Shown in pieces: positions 11,218 to 15,117 of a stretch of DNA of 15,117 bases. A model generated the notes under the pieces. That model was not told the origin of the DNA. It saw only the letters and a program-made list of their open reading frames with translations, and ran no database searches. Position numbers and translations under genes: made by a program. Source of the stretch: Pelagophyceae sp. CCMP2097 (taxonomy: Eukaryota > Sar > Pelagophyceae); assembly GCA_026770575.1 (NCBI GenBank), contig MU657206.1, positions 87,585 to 102,701 on the forward strand. The letters run 5' to 3'. The number at the start of each line of letters is the position of its first letter. Position 1 is the first letter of the stretch.

Positions 11218-11480
11218 ACGCGGGGGACGCGCGCGGGCGAGGCGCGCGCCGTGCCGCACAAGCGCGGGCCGAACGTTTTCCGCCTGAAGATTGCCACTTC
11301 TTTTTTAACCTTTTAGGAATTCCTAGGAATTCCTAGAGGATTTTAAGAATCTTTTGAGGACTTTTAGGAACGCACACAGTCGGAAGCGCGCGCAAGATCG
11401 CGGCGTCGGTATCGGCAGCGCGCGGACCGCGCCGCGGAAGGGCACACGGAGCCGTCGCTTAAGAGGTCCTCATCGCGCAG
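11218..11480. promoter_or_regulatory. Divergent promoter region with AT-rich core
   Basis: These 263 bases separate two divergent start codons, so both promoters and 5' UTRs should lie here. The middle (about 11297-11370) is strikingly AT-rich within GC-rich DNA, with CTTCTTTTTTAACC, a perfect 22-bp palindrome and repeated variants of ATTTTAAGAATCTTTTGAGG. No definite TATA box or initiator is asserted. Confidence 0.5.
11314..11335. repeat. Perfect 22-bp palindrome of two TAGGAATTCC units
   Basis: The sequence from 11314 to 11335 equals its own reverse complement. It can be read as TAGGAATTCC twice followed by TA, so it is at once a tandem and a palindromic repeat. Its place in the centre of a divergent promoter suggests a possible binding site for a symmetric DNA-binding protein, or a cruciform. 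Confidence 0.85.
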
Positions 11481-13245
11481 ATGTCATTTCTTCGCGCGTG
11501 GCTCGGTTGGCTCATCGTCGGCGCTAGTTACGCGGCTAGTGTCGGCGGCGGCGCCAGTGTCGGCGCCAGTGTCGGCGGCGCGCCTTTGGATAAACGGCCC
11601 AACTTCCTGCTGCTCTTCCCCGACCAGTGGCGCTTCGACTGGGACTCGATGCATGGCGAAGACGGGCCGCCGCTGCGGCTGCCGCGGCTCCAAAAGCTCG
11701 CCGCCGAGGGCACGCGCTTCACGCAGGCCTACGCCCCAGCGCCGCTCTGCGCGCCGTCGCGGGCCTGCCTCGCCTCGCTGCGCGACTACGACGCCGCGGG
11801 CATGGCGACGAACGTCGCAAACGACTACGACGCGCGCATCCCGACGCTCTTCCAGCTCCTGCGCCAGTCGGGCTACCACACCATGACCGCGGGCAAGGAC
11901 GACTTGACGAAAGCCTCGCAGCTCGGCTTCACGCTCGGGCACGACACGCGAAATGTGGCGAACACGTACCGGCAGGAAGAACTCGGATTTTCGGCCGCGC
12001 GGCGCTTTTGCGGCAAGGACGACGTCATCAGCACGTACCCCGAGCCGCACGAACCCTACGGCTACATGCTCGACGCCGCGCGCGTGCCGCTGGAGAACGG
12101 AACCGAAGTGTCGGCGTTTGACGCCTACGCCGATTGCCTTAGGCGCCGCGGCGGCCTCTGCGACGCGGCGTCGTTCCCGCAGCGCCTCTACGAGGACGAC
12201 TGGACCGCGGGCCACGCCGTCCAGCTCCTCCAAGCAGCGTCCGACAAGCCCTGGCTCTTATGGGTCAGCTTCCCAGGCCCGCACGCGCCCTTTGCGACGA
12301 CTGCGGCCATGCACGCCGCCGCAAGCGGCCGCGAATGGCCGCGCGCCGTCGACTCGAGAAAAAACGAAACGTGCGGCGGCGCCGCGGGCGAGCCGGGCCT
12401 CGGCCGCCAGCGCTGCGACTACGCCGCCGAATTGGAGAACCTGGACCGCCTCTTTGGCTTGGTCCTCGACGCCGTCGTCGACCGCGGCGAAAGCGACTCG
12501 ACGCTCGTCTGCGTCTACTCGGACCACGGTGCGCGATTCGCCATCTTCGAAAGTGGTTGTCCCCCAGCTTTTGGAGTTGTCGCAGTTGTCGAAGAGCGTC
12601 TCGCACCGCCGCTTCTATTCGATGCTTTACCGCAGTTCTCGAAGAGTGTCACGCGCCGCCGCTTCGATTCGATTCGATGATTTAGGCGAGATGCTCGACG
12701 ACCACGACGACGTGGGCAAGTCCGTGCCGTGGCAGGGCGCCATCTCGGTGCCGCTCGTCTGTTCGGGCCTCGACGTGCGCCGCGGGGCGACGGTAGACGC
12801 GCCCGTGGCGACGATTGACGTCGGGGCCACGCTCCTCGACTACGCGGCCGTTTCGCCCGCCGCCGGCATGACGGCCACGTCGCTCCGCGGCGCGCTCAGT
12901 TCAGCGGCGCCCGAGTTGAACCGGACCTATGTTCACTCTGGACTTCAGTCGCACCCATTTGGCTTCGTGCCGCGCGACCAGGACTTTGACTTTCGAGTCG
13001 TCGTCGCGCAACTCGGCGGCTCCGTGTTCAAGCTCGTCTGCTGCGCCGGCTCCTGCCCGGGCGCGCCGTCGAATGCGCCGGGCCCCGATGCAGATGGCTA
13101 CACCAGACTCCTCTTCGACACCGTCGCGGACCCCTGGGACCTGCAAGACCTCTTTTTCGACCGCCCGGACGTCGCCGAGCAGCTCCGGCTGCAGCTACCC
13201 ACAGACCACGGCTTCAACTGCCCCGCGTTGCCCCACGCAAGATGA
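11481..13245 (+). CDS. Secreted formylglycine-dependent sulfatase
   Basis: Exons 11481-12528 and 12686-13245 flank a 157-nt GT-AG intron. The phase-1 join restores the sulfatase motif YSDHG-EMLDDHDDVGK, and the product has 535 residues. Residues 1-19 are a signal peptide, followed by a Gly/Ser/Val-rich low-complexity linker (ASVGGGASVGASVGG). The catalytic domain starts with RPNFLLLFPDQWRFD, where D48 should bind the metal. C90 in C-A-P-S-R is the cysteine converted to formylglycine. K131 in TAGKDDL, H281 in GPHAPF, and D348 and H349 match other active-site positions of alkaline-phosphatase-fold sulfatases. The C-terminal part holds the usual second subdomain (YTRLLFDTVADPWDLQDLF). The protein is expected in the secretory pathway, periplasm or outside the cell, hydrolysing sulfate esters such as those of polysaccharides. 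DQ in place of the common DD after the first strand points to the choline-sulfatase or iduronate-sulfatase side of the family. The substrate is unknown. Confidence 0.9.
12581..12684 (+). repeat. Tandem 50-bp duplication inside the sulfatase intron
   Basis: The intron (12529-12685) contains two similar units, 12581-12630 and 12631-12684. Both start CGCAGTT, continue TCGAAGAG, GTC and CCGCCGCTTC, and end in ATTCGAT-rich sequence. The second unit has an additional ATTCG and ends at the used acceptor TTTAG; the first ends in TTTAC at the matching place. So one duplication copy carries the splice acceptor and the other a one-base-different form of it. Confidence 0.8.
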
Positions 13246-13354
13246 GGCTGTAATCTAGATTGTTGCTGCGTTGGGCTGCGTCGGGTAGGCCCGTCGGGAC
13301 CCCTAGGATACAGTAGCGGGCCCGTGGCTTCGCATGGCATGTTCCTTAGATGTG

Positions 13355-14539
13355 TTATGGACAGGAGCCCTCGAGGCGCGCCGGGACGGGCGGGCAGTGC
13401 GCGTTGTCGGAACAGTTGGGACTGCAGGCGGTCGCATCCAAGTCGACGAGCCCCGCGACGCCGCCGACGTCGAGTCGAGCGAGGCCTCGCTGGCCCGCCG
13501 CGAGGTGCCGCAGCGCCGCGTCGGTGACGCGGCAGCTGCCGAGGAGGAGCGACGTCAAAGCGGGCCGCGTTTCGCCCGCGCGGCGCGGCGCGCAGAGCGC
13601 GTGCACGCCGGCGTCCGTGACGCCGCAGCCGTCGAGGCCGATGTGCTTGAGGCCGCGGCAGTGTGCGAGCGCGAAGATGGACGCGTCGGAGAGTCTGCGG
13701 CAGCAGCCGCCTTCGAAGAAAACGAGCGGGCACGCCGCCAACGCGACGACCGCAAAGTCCGTGATCTGTGGCAGCCAGCCGACGTCGACGTGCGCGAGGT
13801 GGGCGCATTTTGCAAACTCTGCGACCGAGGCGTCTGTGAGCTTGGCGCAGTCTGCGACGCATAAAAACTCCAACCTCGAACACTCCAGCGCTACGCGCCG
13901 CACGGCATCGTCGCCGACGCGGTCGCAGCCGCGCACGTCGAGGTGCCGCAGCGTGCGCGCGCAGCCGTCGGCGACGGCGGAGAGCGCCGCGCCGGTGATA
14001 TTTCGGCAGTGGCCGGCGTCCAGTGAGACGAGAGGCAACAGCGCCAGCACCTTAACAGCGGCATCCGTGAGACCGACGCAGCCTGAAATGTTGACGGCGG
14101 AGAGGTCCCCGCACTTGGCCGCTACGTTTGCGATTGCGACGTCTGTGACCATTCTCGCGTTGCGGACGTCGAGGCGCCGGAGGTGAGGGCAGTTTAACGC
14201 GACGAGCATTAAAACGGCGTCGCTGACGTGCGCTAAGCCGGCATCGATGGCGCGGAGGTTGATGGCACAGTCCTTGGCGAGGAGAGAGAGGAGCGGCGCG
14301 TCGGTGCGTTTGCGTCTCCGCGGCGCCGTAAACTCGACCCAAAGTTGCGGCGCCCGCGCCTCGTCGCGCCAGCCGCGCGAGACGGCCTCGACGTTGGCGC
14401 GTTCGTAGGCGTCGAGGTAGGCGAGCGGGCCGGCGGAGGCGTCGACGCCGCGGCAGTCGAACAGGGGGAGCCAGGTCTGGCGCTGGCCGCTCTGGCCGCC
14501 GTCGCCGCCGCCGCGCACCGTTTTCGACGCCGGCGCCAT
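13355..14539 (-). CDS. F-box-like / leucine-rich repeat (FBXL-type) protein
   Basis: A single exon of 394 residues starting at the ATG at 14539. An F-box-like segment lies at about residues 36-70 (AGPLAYLDAYERANVEAVSR, then GWRDEA and PQLWVEF), fitting a SKP1-binding F-box although divergent. From about residue 90 to 365 there are some ten Cys-containing LRRs of about 25 residues, with units such as LRRLDVRNARMVTDVAIANV, LSAVNISGCVGLTDAAVKVL and LRHLDVRGCDRVGDDAVRRV. This is the form found in FBXL proteins of SCF ubiquitin ligases, where the LRR arc binds the protein to be ubiquitinated. The tail is Cys-rich (CSPNCSDNAHC). The target is unknown. The gene is convergent with the sulfatase gene, with 109 nt between the two stop codons. 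Confidence 0.85.
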   Translation of the reverse strand: MAPASKTVRGGGDGGQSGQRQTWLPLFDCRGVDASAGPLAYLDAYERANVEAVSRGWRDEARAPQLWVEFTAPRRRKRTDAPLLSLLAKDCAINLRAIDAGLAHVSDAVLMLVALNCPHLRRLDVRNARMVTDVAIANVAAKCGDLSAVNISGCVGLTDAAVKVLALLPLVSLDAGHCRNITGAALSAVADGCARTLRHLDVRGCDRVGDDAVRRVALECSRLEFLCVADCAKLTDASVAEFAKCAHLAHVDVGWLPQITDFAVVALAACPLVFFEGGCCRRLSDASIFALAHCRGLKHIGLDGCGVTDAGVHALCAPRRAGETRPALTSLLLGSCRVTDAALRHLAAGQRGLARLDVGGVAGLVDLDATACSPNCSDNAHCPPVPARLEGSCP

Positions 14540-14726
14540 GGTGGTGCAACCGGTGTCTCCGAGCGCGGGAAAATGCAGCGGCGGCGTGCGGCGGCGTGCG
14601 GCGCGCGCGGGGCGACCCGTCGGGAGACGTTTGAAAACGTGGTTCTTTCAAATTGTTCGTCGTTGTTCGTCGTTTGTCCTGTGCAAATACAGGCTTTTGT
14701 CCTGTGCAAATACATACAGCACTTTC
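14540..14726. promoter_or_regulatory. Upstream region of the FBXL-type gene with three small tandem repeats
   Basis: No gene is seen. Moving away from the start codon there are: GCGGCGTGCG twice (14581-14600); TTGTTCGTCG twice (14653-14672); and the 19-mer TTTGTCCTGTGCAAATACA at 14673-14691 and 14696-14714, a 23-bp period. These lie 40 to 175 bases upstream of the FBXL start and include its promoter or 5' UTR. Confidence 0.55.
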
Positions 14727-15093
14727 CGGCTATTACAAGAGCGCGCCGGAGGCACACGGAGGACCCGAAGGATACAGCCAAATCCCATTGCAATGCCCAC
14801 GTAAATAATTGAAATTATTTAACTAATCGCTGAACTTTCAAATCCTCCTTATCTTTATTTTTATTATTTTATTTCTTATTGAGCTATTTATTTTTTATTT
14901 TTTTTGCGGCCGACCAGATTCGAACCTGTGACCAAAAACTTCTTCTATGATGATTCCAATGAGGCTCCTGCTCGACCTCAACTCCCAATTTTAGCGATCG
15001 CATCAACCACCAATCGCTAAATCGGCCGAGTTGCTGTTTTTTTCTTCCCAAAGGTGGAACCTCGGATTTGCTGGGCGACAGACAGACAGACAG
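14727..15093 (-). repeat. Right arm of inverted dispersed repeat, SINE-like with tRNA-type B box
   Basis: Read on the minus strand, this matches the left arm (165-488) block by block. The B box GGTTCGAATCT lies at 14926-14916 and is followed by CGGCCGC and an A-rich tail. This copy has a long A/T-rich joint (about 14830-14905) that the left copy lacks, which looks like a SINE poly-A-type tail. The outer end has four GACA units (15077-15092). No open frame of interest lies in it. Confidence 0.75.
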
Positions 15094-15117
15094 ACCTGTG
15101 ACCAAAAACTTCTTCTA
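14924..15117. repeat. Start of a second tandem unit at the window edge (170-bp period)
   Basis: The 24 bases at 14924-14947 (ACCTGTGACCAAAAACTT followed by CTTCTA) recur without a mismatch at 15094-15117, where the window ends. The repeat element therefore begins again just beyond the GACA run, suggesting tandem or nested copies continuing to the right. Confidence 0.85.

Noticed and set aside
9820..11316. Long plus-strand open frame of almost 500 codons
   Set aside because: It is antisense to the BAR-SH3 gene; its product is Arg/Asp-rich low complexity, whereas the minus strand shows a clear SH3 domain.

Overview
This is nuclear DNA of a eukaryote, most likely a marine stramenopile alga such as a pelagophyte. 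The genes are GC-rich and cut by short spliceosomal introns of about 50 to 230 nt. One protein has the ASAF-type signal and transit peptide junction of stramenopile plastid proteins, and one metabolic enzyme is of a type otherwise typical of bacteria. The species cannot be proven from the sequence alone.

Layout, left to right. At 1-488 lies AT-richer sequence with a dispersed, tRNA-like (SINE-like) repeat, whose inverted partner closes the window at about 14727-15093. Between them sit eight genes: a mitochondrial monomeric-type isocitrate dehydrogenase with an N-terminal EF-hand pair (1037-4173, +, 4 exons); a glutathione S-transferase-like protein (4517-5430, +, 2 exons); a multi-pass membrane protein with a possible TLC-type core (5479-6495, -, 2 exons); an unrecognised, probably plastid-targeted protein (7264-8010, +, 3 exons, last junction unresolved); a carnosine N-methyltransferase homologue (8270-9809, +, 5 exons); a BAR-SH3 protein (10009-11217, -, 1 exon); a secreted sulfatase (11481-13245, +, 2 exons); and an F-box-like/LRR protein (13355-14539, -, 1 exon). 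Region 6496-7263 holds no gene I can establish, only a short minus-strand coding-like fragment and some hairpins.

The genes do not form a pathway. They are unrelated housekeeping and signalling genes packed closely, with three convergent pairs whose stop codons lie 48, 199 and 109 nt apart and one divergent pair sharing a 263-bp promoter region that contains a perfect 22-bp palindrome.

The most notable item is the fusion of two canonical calcium-binding EF-hand loops to a monomeric isocitrate dehydrogenase behind a mitochondrial presequence. It suggests direct Ca2+ control of a TCA-cycle step. All gene models were spliced by hand from reading frame, GT-AG sites and protein-family conservation, without transcript data.
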